Assembly: GCA_026874595.1 (NCBI GenBank)
Contig: CM049314.1
Span: 2,629,318 to 2,693,317, forward strand
Direction of reading: 5' to 3'
DNA from: Sipunculus nudus
Taxonomy: Eukaryota > Annelida > Sipuncula > Golfingiida > Sipunculidae
DNA: 64,000 nt
Part shown: one piece after another, positions 12,093-49,189 of the stretch
Layout of the letters: each line of letters begins with the position of its first letter
How positions within the stretch are numbered: the first letter of the stretch is position 1
Notes under the pieces: model-generated
Told to the model about the DNA's origin: nothing
Databases searched by the model: none
The model's input: the letters and a program-made list of their open reading frames with translations, nothing else
Position numbers and translations under genes: made by a program

Positions 12093-15018
12093 GAAAATGT
12101 GGCTTTTTCATTGATTTAGTATGACAACTATTGTCGTTTCGCGTTATTGTAACCTTCATTTTCATTACCAGGAATAATAAGAGATAATTTCCTTCAAATT
12201 AAAGAGACTCTGACATCTAATCTTTGATATAGAGATTGTCCCTTTTTATGGTCCCGTAAGCATTTTGTCCGGGATATATCATGAAAGGTGATAACTCAAC
12301 ATGGACAGAGGTGTTGACAATTGATTAAGACTAATTTTTTTTTATCTTGACCATAAACATTTGTTAACATAAAGGATAACAAGTCAAGCAACAGACCATT
12401 TCCAGGAGCATGCGCACTGCGCGTGAAGGGTGTCTGCTGGGTTCGGGTCCAGTTATCAAGCTTGGTGACTTTTATACAGCAAAAGGATCGGGTAAACACC
12501 TCCCCTCTTGAGACCGAGTTGGCTTTATATTTTTATCATATTAAATGTAACATATACCATCTTTCTTTGTCAACATAACCGACTCAAACACTTAGTGTCA
12601 GTCATCGACACCAGATATCGCCAGTAAAAACGTGTACTTGAAAAAAAAATTGATCGTTTCGATTAAACTCCTGAATTGCGGCTGTTACATTCGTCCGATA
12701 AAAAGTTATCACAGTGAGATATGTTATAACACGACTGCTATGAACAATGAGAAATAATAAAAAACAGTTGACATTCCATAAACATAAAATGCTTCCGTCA
12801 TAAAACAAGGTAAAAACAACCGTTAATAAATTAGCTCGTATATTTAACATAATATTGAGCTTGAGATCTGGAATCACTAAGTGATTGTGAAAAGTCTCCC
12901 TTGGTCACGTACTTGAAAATTGGGTCCACATAGAAAAGATATCAGTCACCAATCTGTTATCTGTGAATTTTAATCTGACCAAAGGCTAGTTTTAGAATTC
13001 AGCAGGACCAGAGGCATATCGCTAAGATTAACAGAACGGTACGAAAATAAAAAAAAATAAAATAAAAGTTAAATCGTATTTTAAATGTTATGAAATAAAT
13101 ACACTGATTTTTTATAAACAACATATGTAAATAATTCTAATAACAATATTCTCTCATTTATATTTTCTGATTAAATCTGTTAAAATGGTTAAGAATCTCT
13201 GTTTATTTATTTTTTTCATTATCATTCACGTTCGTTTTGCTTAGTGAAACTTAAAATGATATGTATCCTTACAAATTGTTAAATTTTCCATTTTGCACCA
13301 ATGATGTTTTAGTATCCCCGCATTGTTGAAGGACTATATAGGATAGCGAGAGCTCTCCATGAGCAATCCTACAGAAACTGCCCTAGATAGACAAACGGGG
13401 CGAAAAAATGCATGACTGCGGTGGGTATCTTAATTTGGAATCTTTTTATATTTTTTTATATCTAGATACCGCGCGTTCGTTTGTCGGCTTGTAGCAATAT
13501 CTCATGGCTTTTCCAAATCCTTTGTACCACAACACAGACGGCCTAGCAAACTATTGAACATTCAATTACGTGAGCGTCTTTGAAGCATCGCTGACAATGG
13601 AGATTCTTTATTAAATCGGGCCGCCGTGCATGCAGCGGTCCGTTCGAAAGCTTTTATTTTCTTTGACACCCGTGACAGCGGAAATCAGCCATGTTTGAGG
13701 AAGATGAACGAGGATTATATCGAATTTTGGCGTCCGTCTCTTAGTTATTCCGCGGAACATTGTTGAACAATACACTTGAAAGGATTTAGAATGGCCTCGG
13801 CCCCATGTCAAAGTGACAGGAAAATGTTACCTGAGTAATAAAATCAAGAAAAAAAAATATTTACCGCCAAAAATCTCCAGCTCAGCAGAAAACCTATTTT
13901 CGAAGACCATAAAGAAAAAAAGTTGCTCCCCTCAGGGTACTCGGGGAACGTTCAGGTGGATATAAGTTAGGTCTCACGGTTTTAGGTTTGCTATACAATA
14001 ATGTATCGCGTGAATGGTTTTGATATTGCTATGCTATTGGGAAACAAAACGCCTGATTGAGAAAAAACGTAACACCGTTAGCTTGTATGAATCATTTCTT
14101 CCAAACAAGATTCAATTTTTTTAGTTGGCCGATCATGAACGCACTGCAGAATGGACCACCTTATTTTGACCATACATATATTGTTTTTATAAAGTAATAC
14201 ATCCGTGTAAGCACTGATGGGTAAGGGATCTAAGCATGGCTGATACCGGCATCAAAGATTTTTTTGTTGATATAATGCTTGCTCCGGATCCGCATATAAC
14301 CATACAGCCTGTGACCAAGCAGAATGTAATACTACTAGAAAAGTCGCCAATCGGCGCAACCCGTTTCTTATATGCAGTAATCTTCTACATTGCTAATACA
14401 TTTTTGTATATATATAAATTGCCCCTAAATAAAGCCATTTTAACCTTTTGTATGATTATTTTCTTTACATGTTAGAGGATGTGTACTGCCCTGACAAGAA
14501 TAGAATTGTGCTTTGATCAAACATCTTATATAATATACGTGGTTTTGTTTATCTGTTATTTTCTATAAGCACATTGTATTTAGGAAATTTTATTATTAGA
14601 TTCACATTTATTTAAGATTATCATTGCATTGCGTGGGTATCTTGCTAAATGATGGATTATATATAACCACTTAACGTTATGTACAACACATATCATATTC
14701 TAGTTAAATATGTCTTGTTCTTGGTATTCCCCCCGTTTAAGGGTGGACTGAATATACGGGATTGCTCCTGAACGTTAACATAATGAAAAGTGATAAAATT
14801 TTGAGCACGGGCAATTCAATTTTCCGTAACAACGTATTCACTGAATAACATTAGGCCTAATCACGTATCATAGCAAAGGATTAAATAGTGATGCTTAAAT
14901 AGAAATGTTGGATTAGACGAAAATGTTTGATTATACATTCACAGAATTGATTCGTTGTAAGCAAGAAAATACAAAAATAAATTAATTGAGATCAGATTAA
15001 TAAATTTGTATAAACTCC

Positions 15019-15022
<4 letters not shown>

Positions 15023-15055
<33 letters not shown>

Positions 15056-15067
15056 TAATAATAATAA
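15023..15067. repeat. (AAT)n microsatellite
   Basis: About 14 AAT units with two interruptions. Confidence 0.93.
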
Positions 15068-15510
15068 CAATAATTAAACAATTATAGTTAAACTGCTACT
15101 AATACCACATCTAATGATAATCGTATATACTCATTTTACATTTCACAGCAAAGAGAAAAAGGCCAAAAGCCCTCTGGTTTTTCTAGAACTCAAGCAGTTG
15201 AGATATGTGCCATGGCTTGCTAAATAACACTCGCCTTCTAAATTATGCAACACAGTTCTTGGTGGCAGACAGTCTCCGGTATTTCTTAATTCAAGCAAAC
15301 AGACGCAGTCTGGCTCAAAATGGCGCAGGCTAATAGCAAGGCAGTGCGACCCATTTGTGTCAACTTGCCTATCTAGTGACAGGTGATTGGAGCTAGTTAT
15401 TAGTCGTTTATTTAAGCTTATTATATAAAATTATATAGTACAAATATTACAACAAATAATGAATAGTTTTATGTTTGTATAAACATACAAGTAGACATGT
15501 TTACACAGGC

Positions 15511-15513
<3 letters not shown>

Positions 15514-15556
<43 letters not shown>

Positions 15557-15605
15557 ATTATATGTTATAAACATTATATCATATAATGTTAATTGTATCT
15601 TTTTG

Positions 15606-15657
<52 letters not shown>
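15514..15657. repeat. Two (TA)n tracts with A/T-rich spacer
   Basis: TA runs at 15514-15541 and 15608-15657 flank about 65 bp of A/T-only sequence. Confidence 0.95.
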
Positions 15658-15659
<2 letters not shown>

Positions 15660-18600
15660 CCAAGGTGTTTTTAAATACATATCACTGAGCTATAGAAATA
15701 GATATAAACTTATTTTTATTTATGTATTTATGCATGTAAATGTGTCATTAATTTTAAAATATTTTCCATGTATTGCAGAAAAGTAAAAATCCATTTAAAC
15801 TTTTGTCTTCTATTATATAGATAATGACATATATCCAAATGCGTGAAGGTTGTATTGCAAAGTAATGCGTTTTTATTAAAACTACGTGATAATTAAATTC
15901 AAACAGTGTCTATAGTTAAGTATTAGGTGCCCGTAATCCTTTCACCAGTGTGACATCAGAGAACAGTCCTCTGACCGTGACGTATTACACAGACACTGAG
16001 CAGCAAAGACGACGTTACTGTCACGGATAATACTGGTTTGGGTGCGAGATTTGACCGAACCAAGTGAATACACCTGAGTCGTCCTCGCCTGTCGTATGGA
16101 TGGACATAAGCTATCGATTAGTGAGACCAAATGCCTGCAAATTGGCCCATCAATTTTTATCATCATCTTTATTGCAGAGAAGGGAAATGTTGTGTTTAGG
16201 CAGGTTTTAATGGCCGTAACCCGTCCGGCACGCGTCCTCTCGTTTGGTTTTCATCAATAATGCTCTGTCTGTCCGGTTTCCCGGCCGGCCGCTACTGAGC
16301 TGAAGCCAACAGTCGTCCCGGCAGGTCCAGAGAGCGTGGACATACAGGTCTCATATACGGTGTCCCCTCTCCTATCCTGCTTCATTTCTTAAATAATTAT
16401 TTTTTCATGGAAAATTGATTCATAAAGCTATTATTCAAATTATATTTGTTGTTACCAATGTATTTAACAATATACATGTAGTAAATACAAGATGGATAAT
16501 GCTAGTTGAATAAATTCAATTGTTTAAAGGGAATGGGTGATCAATTTTGAACAGACAGATACCTACTTACCTTATATCTCGATAATACTTTTCTAACAAC
16601 ACTTTTGAAGAATTATGGAAATAATTTTAATCACATTTTTAATATCACATATATTATAAGTATCTCATACACGGTGACCCATAATTAACATTAAAAATTT
16701 CAAATAAGTCTCTTATTTGCCATGAACGAAATATACATTGAAAAATTTACATCCTATGTTTCTTTCTTAAATGGATAAACATAAATATAGCCCTTTACGC
16801 ACTATACGTGTCAAATGTCGTTTACCAATAATGAATTCAACATACGGTTTTGGACCTCTTTGTGATTATACTGCACGATAAAAAAACGTATACTCATAAC
16901 TGTATTCGAGTCAGTTCTTGTGCACACACTAGCTACATTTAAAATTCGGTTTGTTTACAGTTGGTGCAAATACCATATTTATTAATGAATTCGGTGTCGA
17001 AACAACGTCCCGATGTTGCTTTATCGACGCGGGTGGAACAGACACAGTTAGTTTAGGTGTTTAAGTATGATAATAACAGATGCACCGTGAATGAAACTAC
17101 CTCAGGTTATATCAGTATAAAAGTTATAGAAAGGAAATAGTCACGGTAGTGAAAACTAAGTACTAAGCTGAAAGATACCAGATAACGGGAAGTGACTTTA
17201 CGCCACTGATAATTTAACAAAACGTGTGGTGATGGAATTCGGTTTTTTTCTTTCCAAAAGGATAAGTTATGCGAAAGGATATCGCTACAATTACTGTCAT
17301 CCTGTTTTTGTTATGGATGTATGTTTCATTATTCTATGTATTGTTACAAAGGTATAATTTTATATTTTATATTATGGTGTAATTTATATATGACTGCAAT
17401 AAATGTAAGTTTGCAGTTACCTTTTTAGAAAGAATTAGGAATAAGAAAATATTCCTTAAGCAATTCCAGTTAAAGTAAGATGAATGAACTGTATTTTCTT
17501 CATCTCAAGAAATGTTAATTGACTAATAATTACCTGGTCAAGAATGGAGACAATGTCTTAGTTCCACTGATAGTCTTATCCTCATGAACGTGGGCTTCAG
17601 GTTTATTTGGAAGGAATGACTGCAGGACAAGAATGATGTTTCCTGTGAATGAATATTGTATTTGTAATAAAGGGAACAATTCATCGAACCACTGTTATAT
17701 TCAAGTGCAGCTTTTTATCTTACAATAACAGTTCAATCAGCGTGTTACCTTGTCTGACTAAATTTTTATTTAATACGGTCTTGGCACATGATTTTGTTGA
17801 ATGGAAATTATTTGCACAGCCAGTGATTGCTTCGGACTTACCAGCTTTGATCATTCGAAACCTAATTATAAAAATCAATCGTGTATTCATACTTCTGTTT
17901 TTATAAAACTTCATATGGAAAATAAATTAAACCCCCAGAAAGGGAACACACTAATGTAGTATCAACCATTTTCCCGGTGTTTATTTCATTATATGGTGCG
18001 ATAATATATTATTTCTGTGATTTTGTTCTTTTTAATACATTATATTATTCAGTTGAAGAAGGAATGTTATGGCAATATCAATTTGTATCGCAACTTGTAC
18101 ACATTCTAATTAATTGTGTAAATCAATGAATGCTCGGTTAAGCCCATCTCTGAATGCGGTTTATCAAAATTGGGTTATGTCTGGAACGCATTATCAGTCC
18201 GAAGAAAAAATTTGATACACGCATAGGCAAACGAATTGGCTGTGGATCATTGTAGAAACTGAGTAAACGCAAGGTCCATAAGAAATATCCGGGTTCTTTC
18301 TTTTATAAAGAGCAATGATATAAACGGATGTTGAGGTGCAGGTTTTATAATTAATTTGTATAAAACTATGATATTTTGGTCAAGGAGTAAACTTACGGAA
18401 TATTATATATTCACTCTTAATATAACTTGCTGCCGTTATTTAAAGAGTGAACTCAACAATCTTTCAATATAAATGTTTTATTTAATTTAGATGAATTATT
18501 CCTAATTTATTTTCCTCGTGTATTAATAAATGATTGAAACGGATGTAAGTTTGTTACTTGGTCAGCCAATTAGGTTACGTGAATATGCACGTCCTGGTTA

Positions 18601-19200
18601 AATGTAGTCACATTAACACCAGGTCTAAGACGTGTGCATGTCCCATTACATGTTTACAATCCGATCATGACCTCTCTTGTGTCTTTGTTTATATTTGGTA
18701 ATTAATTTTCTTTTAACGAATATGTTATAGACATGTTTTCATTACTTATATATATATATCACTGACATCATTTTGAAAATTGGATTATCACAAGGCAAAA
18801 TAGTTAATGACAAAATAACAATCTTTCGGATACTTAACAATAAGTACATATACACAGTTTTACATTTAATATGTATGTGCGCGTATATTTGATAAAAGCC
18901 GACAATATCCGTTAATGCTTTATAGATAAACCAAATTAGTAAAATATCAAGAACACTAACGTTATACTAAAATTTGCTACGTTGGCAGTGGTCTAGACTG
19001 AGGTGAAGTATTTTAGGTGATGCGTAGCCAGGAAATGAGGCAGGCGTATGACGTCGGACTTGAGGCTCTTAGCAGAAAAGGGAGATCAACACTCTGTAAC
19101 AAATACAAGTTTACCGGGAGTGCCATTAGACATTATACATATCTCTAGCATGATGGAATAAATTGAAGAAAGTGATGGGATACGCGATGTCCAGTAGTAA

Positions 19201-19202
<2 letters not shown>

Positions 19203-19246
<44 letters not shown>
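19203..19246. repeat. (TA)n microsatellite
   Basis: About 22 TA units. A C tract lies 120 bp downstream. Confidence 0.97.
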
Positions 19247-19249
<3 letters not shown>

Positions 19250-20252
19250 TCTCTTCGTTTAATGTTCATTGACTGAATTGACTGACTTAAGCAAGCACCA
19301 GGAGAATTTAGAAATATATATATAAATTCCATATTTCTAGGTTGGAAAAGGGTGGACGTGAGCCCCCTCCCCCCCCCCCCCCGTAAGTCCGCCCTTTTCC
19401 TGGTTCGAACTTGAATGCATGGAAGAAATAGTGAAATATCGATAGATCCTCAGGTAGGTTATGACTTGTGAATTATATACAACCTGAATTCTACATTTAT
19501 AACTAATCACGTGCGTGTATTCACCAACATTGCCTTGACAGTACCACCACTGAAGAATTTACCAGTCATAAAGAAAAATTAGAATACGTGATAAGCTAAA
19601 GAACAAAGATAAACTGTTTAATTATGAGGACCTCCAGACTGTTATAACAGCTTGACCAACACAAACTTACCTTTACTTGTTATGCCTAAATGGACAAAAA
19701 CAACAGAGTACGCTACCCTTATATAATTTACTGAGTGGAGTGAACGCTGAGCCGGGATGCCTCTTGTCCGTATTGGTTTGATGGCGTTGATGGGATAGAC
19801 GGACTGATAAAAACATAACCCTCAGGTGCCGCCCGTAGCTGTATTCAGATGTTACCACCGAAACGGCTTCACAAGAGTTAAACGCCGAATGCAATTAGTG
19901 TTAAGATAACATCTACTGCTCAGCTGAATACAAATTGTAACTTGGCTGTGAGGTATAAATCTGTCCATACAACAGTGGATGGAACTTCAGGGGGTATATT
20001 TTGGTTTTTATATGCAGGATTCTTACCAATATATTGCAGGTAATGCGCACTTCAGTTGTTTTTAGCCTTAATTGGGTCATATGCTAGCACCACTTCTGCC
20101 ACCCTTCTCATGATAACAAATGACAAGCGACAGAGATGACAAACCGAGTAATAAACCGTTATATCCAAATGTCATGAGTCGGAAAAAAAGTTTTCATAGT
20201 TTCAATAAAACGGACATATTTACTGCATGTATTCACTGGTTGTTGCAAGAGT

Positions 20253-20632
20253 AACGATGTCCATACCAAGAGTAACCGATGTCCATACCAAGAGTAACCG
20301 ATGCCCATACCATGAGTAACCGATGTCCATACCATGAGTAACCGATGTCCATACCAAGAGTAACCGATGTCCATACCATGAGTAACCGATGTCCATACCA
20401 TGAGTAACCGATGTCCATACCAAGAGAAACCGATGTCCATGCCAAGACTAACCGATGCCATACCATGAGTAACCGATGTCCATACTAAGAGAAACCTATG
20501 TCCATACCAAGAGTAATCGATGTCCATACCAAGAGAAACCGATGTCCATACCAAAAGTAACTGATGTCCATACCAAGAGTAACCGATCTTCATACCAAGA
20601 GTAACCGATGTCCATGCCAAGAGTACAATGGG
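20253..20632 (+). repeat. 22-bp minisatellite upstream of the gene, about 17 units
   Basis: Unit AGAGTAACCGATGTCCATAC plus CA, with AAGAG and ATGAG variants. The unit has no stop codon in any minus-strand frame, so it creates overlapping open frames of up to 161 codons there that are not genes. Confidence 0.95.
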
Positions 20633-20692
20633 AGTACAAAACACTCGAATTGTACTTAGTAGTGAGCTTACCTCTGTAAAAAAAAAAACAAA

Positions 20693-22567
20693 GAACCCAT
20701 GGGTCTCGGCGCTCAGCTGAAGTTTGAAATTTTTGCAAATGCAAAATATGCAAAATATTCTATTGTGATGTTTTTCATATATATCAGCATATGAGAAGTT
20801 AAGAGGAAAGGGGCCCTCCGACTTGGTTATATTAAAGTTCTAAATATATGATTGCAAAACATATCCTCTGACAAGACTGTTATGAAGAAGAACAGTAAAA
20901 GTTTTGAGATACTGTGATGCATATGAAAAATTTACAGATGGACAGGCGAATGGATAGAATGGACTTATACCTTTATTTCACTTTCAAGAGAATAATGCAT
21001 TTAATTTTTTATATAAGCCTATTTTTTTAAGCATATCCACTTTTTCCATTAATAGTTTTTATCTAATTCATTTTTTGTTTTATTTACAAGTTTTATAAAT
21101 TTGTAATAATAAAATCTGAAAATATAAGTTAAAATATGAGAATTCTAAGTTGCAATCATTATATATCCAGAGTGTAGCTCATAATGAGTCATATTATGCA
21201 TACACATATATTTTATTATTTTAAAATCACAAATGTTTAAACTGAATTTAAAAGAAAATAATGCCACAACATGGCATCTTCAAGATTATCCCTTGAGACA
21301 CTATTGAACAGTTTTGCTCATTGGAGTTTTCAGTACATGATTAATTTTATTCACCGAAATAAAATAAAAGATTCAGTAAATTCGATAAAATAAAATTATC
21401 TTTTCAAATAAAGTATATACACTGTTGGTTGAATGAGGGACAAAAAATATCATCGTGCTAATTACTATCTCAGCTATCATTTATTACTGGAATATTAGTC
21501 AATTTCACACCTGGTGAAGTTTTACTCTTCTGAAGTGAGGAATTACTTATCTGATGAATATCCACACTTTCATAGCAATACACCACTTTGTGGGCACAAT
21601 TAAATGTGCACTTTGATCATTATAACCCTGATGGTACAATACAAAATCTAAAATGTAGCATAGCCAAGAATAACAATGAATAAAATACAAAAAAAATTAT
21701 AACATTCATCTAGTTAATGCACCATCTGGGGGCGGGTGGGAGTGCAGGGCAGAGGGGAAGCCTGCTAGTAGTGGCCAAGCTGAGCCAAGGCAAGCTGCCT
21801 GGGGTAGGTTACAACACTCGAGTGAAGGCTGTACTACTAGGTGGACTAGATGTAAACAACACTTGACATGGTGTATGAAATCTTGAATAAAAGCTACACT
21901 TTTCAATCAAATCCTTTGAAATTTCAGATTTTAAAAGATTAAATCCTTATGTATATATGCTGTGAAAATTAAATCAACAGTGCTAACAGAGAAAAAAAGT
22001 GCCGTTGCCAAAGTTAGACAAAATTTAGGGATTGATTTTTTATATATGCTAATAACTTGAAAAATTTGCAAAATTCAGATCTAATTTAGGATATTCAATT
22101 GAATCTTTATTAAATAAAGTTAAATTCATGAAAAAAAAGTCTCAAGCTACAGCAATTCTTATGTTAGGTGGTTAAATATATTTCCATTTTTTTTTTAATT
22201 GGATTATATTTGGGCCCATAACTTCAAAACAATACGCAATACTGACCTAATTTTTGGTATGGTCATAGAAAATTTATGGAAAAATATGAATACTAAATAT
22301 GATCAATAACAGATCAGTGGTTTTGAAATTAGGCAGCCTTGAAGTGTAACAATGGCTTTTTTATGGAAAACGGAGGTTTTTCCTTAATATCGCGAAGGAA
22401 CGAAGTCCTAGTGACCCAATTTTCGTTATAGAAGGAGATTTTAGAGACATCTAACAGTATGCTAAATTTTGGATTCGTACGTCTAACGGATTCAAAACGT
22501 GCCCTGGACGGCCGGACGGACGGACGACTGACAAAGCTTAGATGACTTATAGTCAGCTGAGCTAAAA
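20693..22567. mobile_element. 1.9-kb dispersed repeat, copy 1
   Basis: Begins ACCCATGGGTCTCGGCGCTC and ends GTCAGCTGAGCTAAAA. A second diverged copy in the same orientation lies at about 61577-63571. The last 650 bp align best, including TTTGGGCCCATAACTTC-like text and the GGACGG-rich end. The sequence GCTCAGCTGA occurs near the left end and its inverse near the right end. No intact coding frame, so probably a non-autonomous transposon. Confidence 0.8.
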
Positions 22568-23072
22568 AAAAAACTTGATCAGCCATTCACCCCAGTCCGA
22601 AACAACGATAGATGGATCCCTCCAGATTTCTATTGGACAGTTCAACAAAGCTTCATGGAAAGTAGTTTGGTACGTTTAACCGAGACAAACTAACAAACAA
22701 AGGAACAAACAAAGCTATAGGAAAACATAACCGAAAGAGTTAGGAAGCAATGCTTTATTTTAACACAGAGGGAACACCTCGTCTGGATCTGTTAATTATT
22801 TTTCTCGGTTGACCCTTTGATATAAATAAGGGTCTCTGCCAAAGTAAAACCTATCGGTCCAATTAGAATATCTACTGAGCCAGGTTTTCGCTTCTATACC
22901 AACAAGCGGGGCTGAGGCCTTGCTCTGATTCAGACAGAACTGAGGGAATGACCCGCAAACTGCCAATCTGTGTGGCGTCCTGCAGGCCGGCTGCAAAACC
23001 AATCGCCCGCTGGACAACACGAGTAAATGTTTGGCTACTTCCGCCAGTATCGCACTCGGAGTCCTTGTTCCG

Positions 23073-46498
<23,426 letters not shown>

Positions 46499-47048
46499 CA
46501 TTCAGTTCTCGTGAGACTTGACGAAGCATGCACTGCCTTATATGCTGTCTAATCAGTGTCCAATACACCAAACGTACATTGAAAACAAACTGTTTTGTTT
46601 TTGTTCTCAGTTGAATAATTTCTCCGTTGGTGTGACTGGAGCTTCACCTTGTGACATCTTCCTTTAAGCATGGCTCTCGCTCCCTCGTGACGAGACCTTT
46701 CTCTAACCGAAAGCCCGGCCGCTAGATCATAAATTTTGTCCATTGCGCACTTAGCAAACTTAACCATGCCAACGCTTGTAAGTTGTAACCATATCAAATT
46801 TCCTGTGTTGACAAGGCGCGTGAACAGTTTTGAGAACTGTGTACTGTTAACATTTATTATATTGATTCAAAGTGACAATGTAGGCCCTATCACCTGCGCG
46901 TTGTTAAAAATCCAGGACATGGCAGACCTGATGGTTTATTGAAGTAGGTCTCTTCGCGACGGAGCGAGAAAACTTGCTTATTTGCAGATCCTTTGATATC
47001 ACGCAGTATATATCACATTGTACAGACCTATACTTTTTTTGCATCAAT

Positions 47049-47330
47049 ATTAAAGTGATGTTTCATTTATAACATAGATTTCTACTTTATTTGAGAATTA
47101 TGTGGTATTTGGAATTTAAACACGGGTGAATTTACAAACACTTGACACACAACTAGACAGAGCAAAGTGAATGGCTGCAGTGTGTGAGATGTCGCAGTTT
47201 CAGTTATTCGTGACTTGACATTTTGTTTGAGAGGGTCATCATCGTGTTGTATTTGTGCACATTTATTCATTTTCTGTTTCAGTTGATCGCCTGTTTGCTG
47301 GGAAAGCACGTGCGCTGGTGTGATAATAAA
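47049..47330 (+). promoter_or_regulatory. Candidate polyadenylation signals for the four-repeat gene
   Basis: ATTAAA lies at 47049-47054 and AATAAA at 47325-47330, the latter followed by a T/G-rich stretch. Either would give a 3' UTR of about 0.6-0.85 kb after the stop at 46498. Choice between them is not possible from sequence alone. Confidence 0.4.
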
Positions 47331-48200
47331 TGTATTTGTATATACTGGTGTGTTCGTGTTTATTTGAAAATAATATTCAAAGGATATATTGGTATGAATT
47401 TTAAAAAGGCGGGTGTTATTATGCCTCCGTCAGGGAAGACGTGTCATTTACTTTCATGCTCGCTGGTCTGCTAATGAGAAGCTGTAGCGTTTAGTTAAGA
47501 ACGGGATTTTTAATAACTTCTTTGGAGGATTAGGGTAACAACAAACGTTACACTTTGCATTAATCTCCGTCGCCATACTATGTTTTTTTTTTCAATATCT
47601 CTAATATTTTAAAACGATCAAAGCGTTTAAAGACCCTAGGCAAACGAAGTCAAATATGAAGTCAAATATTATAATTACGCAACAAGCATCTTTCATTAAT
47701 AAATACATTATAGAGGGTCCGGCAGGAACCTTCCCCTGACAGACAAGGCAGAATTTTGCTTTTATATTTGAAGTATAAATGAAATATGATCTTTACTGCC
47801 AGTATAACGGACCCGAACACTCAGTGTCATTCCTCACCCGAAGGGTGCGCTAGTGAGATGGAAGAGGTGAAATGAATGAAAAAAAAATAAGGAATTATGA
47901 AAAGTGTGGGTGTAATGTTTCACTAAATGAGTACTGCGCATCAATGAAAAAACTAGGGCGGTTATAAGTAAACTGTCAGGGTATCATTTCTTGTAAGGCA
48001 AAAGAAAAATTAAATAAAAATCAGCCTCTATAATGTATAAATCTGGCATTCAAAGTTTAACTAACAGGTAGTAATAGTACACGTTAACCTTATCTCGTGC
48101 TTATAACCGACTTTATCTTTGATATAAAGACACACCTCTGAGATTTAAATCCATCTCACTAATGATACTGAACCGAATGAACTGAAGGCCAAACAAAATT

Positions 48201-48497
48201 AAAGGTATGGTTCTCAGGCACCGCCCGCATCAATTTTAAACCCCCGCATCAAAAATTTTTATTTTGATTTTCAATAAAAACTTTCCAATTTTGAGCTGCT
48301 GCCGCTTCGACATTTCTTTCCAGAAGATAAAACCATACAATTTCCTTTGTTTTGCAGTGCTTTTATTTATTTAGCAATATTTTCATGCTTTTCCCTTATC
48401 ATTTGTCATTTTTATCAAAACATACCAAAAAATTTAAAATAAAAAAAGCGCCCGCCCGCATTGATTTCTGAAAAAAGTGCCTGAGAACCAAACCTTT
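48201..48497. mobile_element. 297-bp inverted-repeat element (MITE-like)
   Basis: The left end AAAGGTATGGTTCTCAGGCA is matched in inverse by TGCCTGAGAACCAAACCTTT at the right end, with one mismatch over 20 bases. A CCGCCCGCAT motif lies just inside the left end and recurs inverted near the right. The A/T-rich interior has no open frame. Small size and terminal inverted repeats suggest a miniature DNA transposon. Confidence 0.85.
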
Positions 48498-48523
48498 TAT
48501 TTTTTTTTTGCATAAGTCATCAG

Positions 48524-49186
48524 CGTCACATCGATAGTCCAGTCAACAGTGTAACATCATTAGTCCAGTCGTCAGTGTTCCATTAGTCCAGTCATCAGTG
48601 TAACATCATCATTTAAGTCATCAGCGTAACATCATCAGTCCATTCCAGTGTTACATCAGTCCAGTCATCAGTGTTACATCATCAGTCCCATTATCAGTGT
48701 AACATCATCGGTCCAGTTAACAGTGTAACAATATCGGTCCAGTTAGCAGTGTAACATCATCATTCCAATCATCAGTGTAACATAATCAGTCCATTCGTCA
48801 GTATAACATCATCAGCTCAGTCATCAGTGTAACATCATCAGTCCAGTCATCAGTGTTCATCATCAGTCCAGTCATAAGCGTAACATTGTCAATCTAGTCG
48901 CCAGCGTTACATGATTAGTCCATTTATCAGTGAAACATAATTCTAGTCATCAGTGTAACAACATCAATCCAGTCATCAGCGTCACATCAATAGTCCAGTC
49001 ATCAGTGTAACATCATCAGTCCAGTCATCAGTGTACCATCAGTCTAGTCATCAGTGTAACATCATCAGTCCAGTAATCAGTAATACATCATCAATCCAGT
49101 TATCAGTGTAACATCATTAGTCCAGTTATCAGTGTAATATCATCAGTCCAGTAGTCAGTGTTACATCATCAGTCCAGTCAACAGAG
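48524..49186 (+). repeat. 26-bp degenerate minisatellite, about 25 units
   Basis: Units of the type AGTCCAGTCATCAGTGTAAC plus ATCATC repeat with many substitutions and small deletions. It starts just after the inverted-repeat element at 48201-48497. No coding potential. Confidence 0.9.
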
Positions 49187-49189
49187 CAA

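Larger units (their letters stand above)
12093..20250. other. No gene seen
   Basis: Mostly A/T-rich sequence with microsatellites. The GC-richer patches at about 13330-13800 and 15930-16370 have open frames under 75 codons and no recognisable motif. Confidence 0.5.

Noticed and set aside
14236-14475. 79-codon open frame starting MADTG as an upstream exon
   Set aside because: Runs into hydrophobic A/T-rich text with no recognisable motif and no need for it in the gene model.
19390-19420. tRNA B-box-like GGTTCGAAC
   Set aside because: No matching A box or cloverleaf around it; other GGTTCGA matches fail in the same way.
20159-20644. 161-codon minus-strand open frame with repeated WYGHRLL text
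   Set aside because: Produced by the 22-bp minisatellite, whose unit lacks stops in all three minus frames; several overlapping frames show the same effect.
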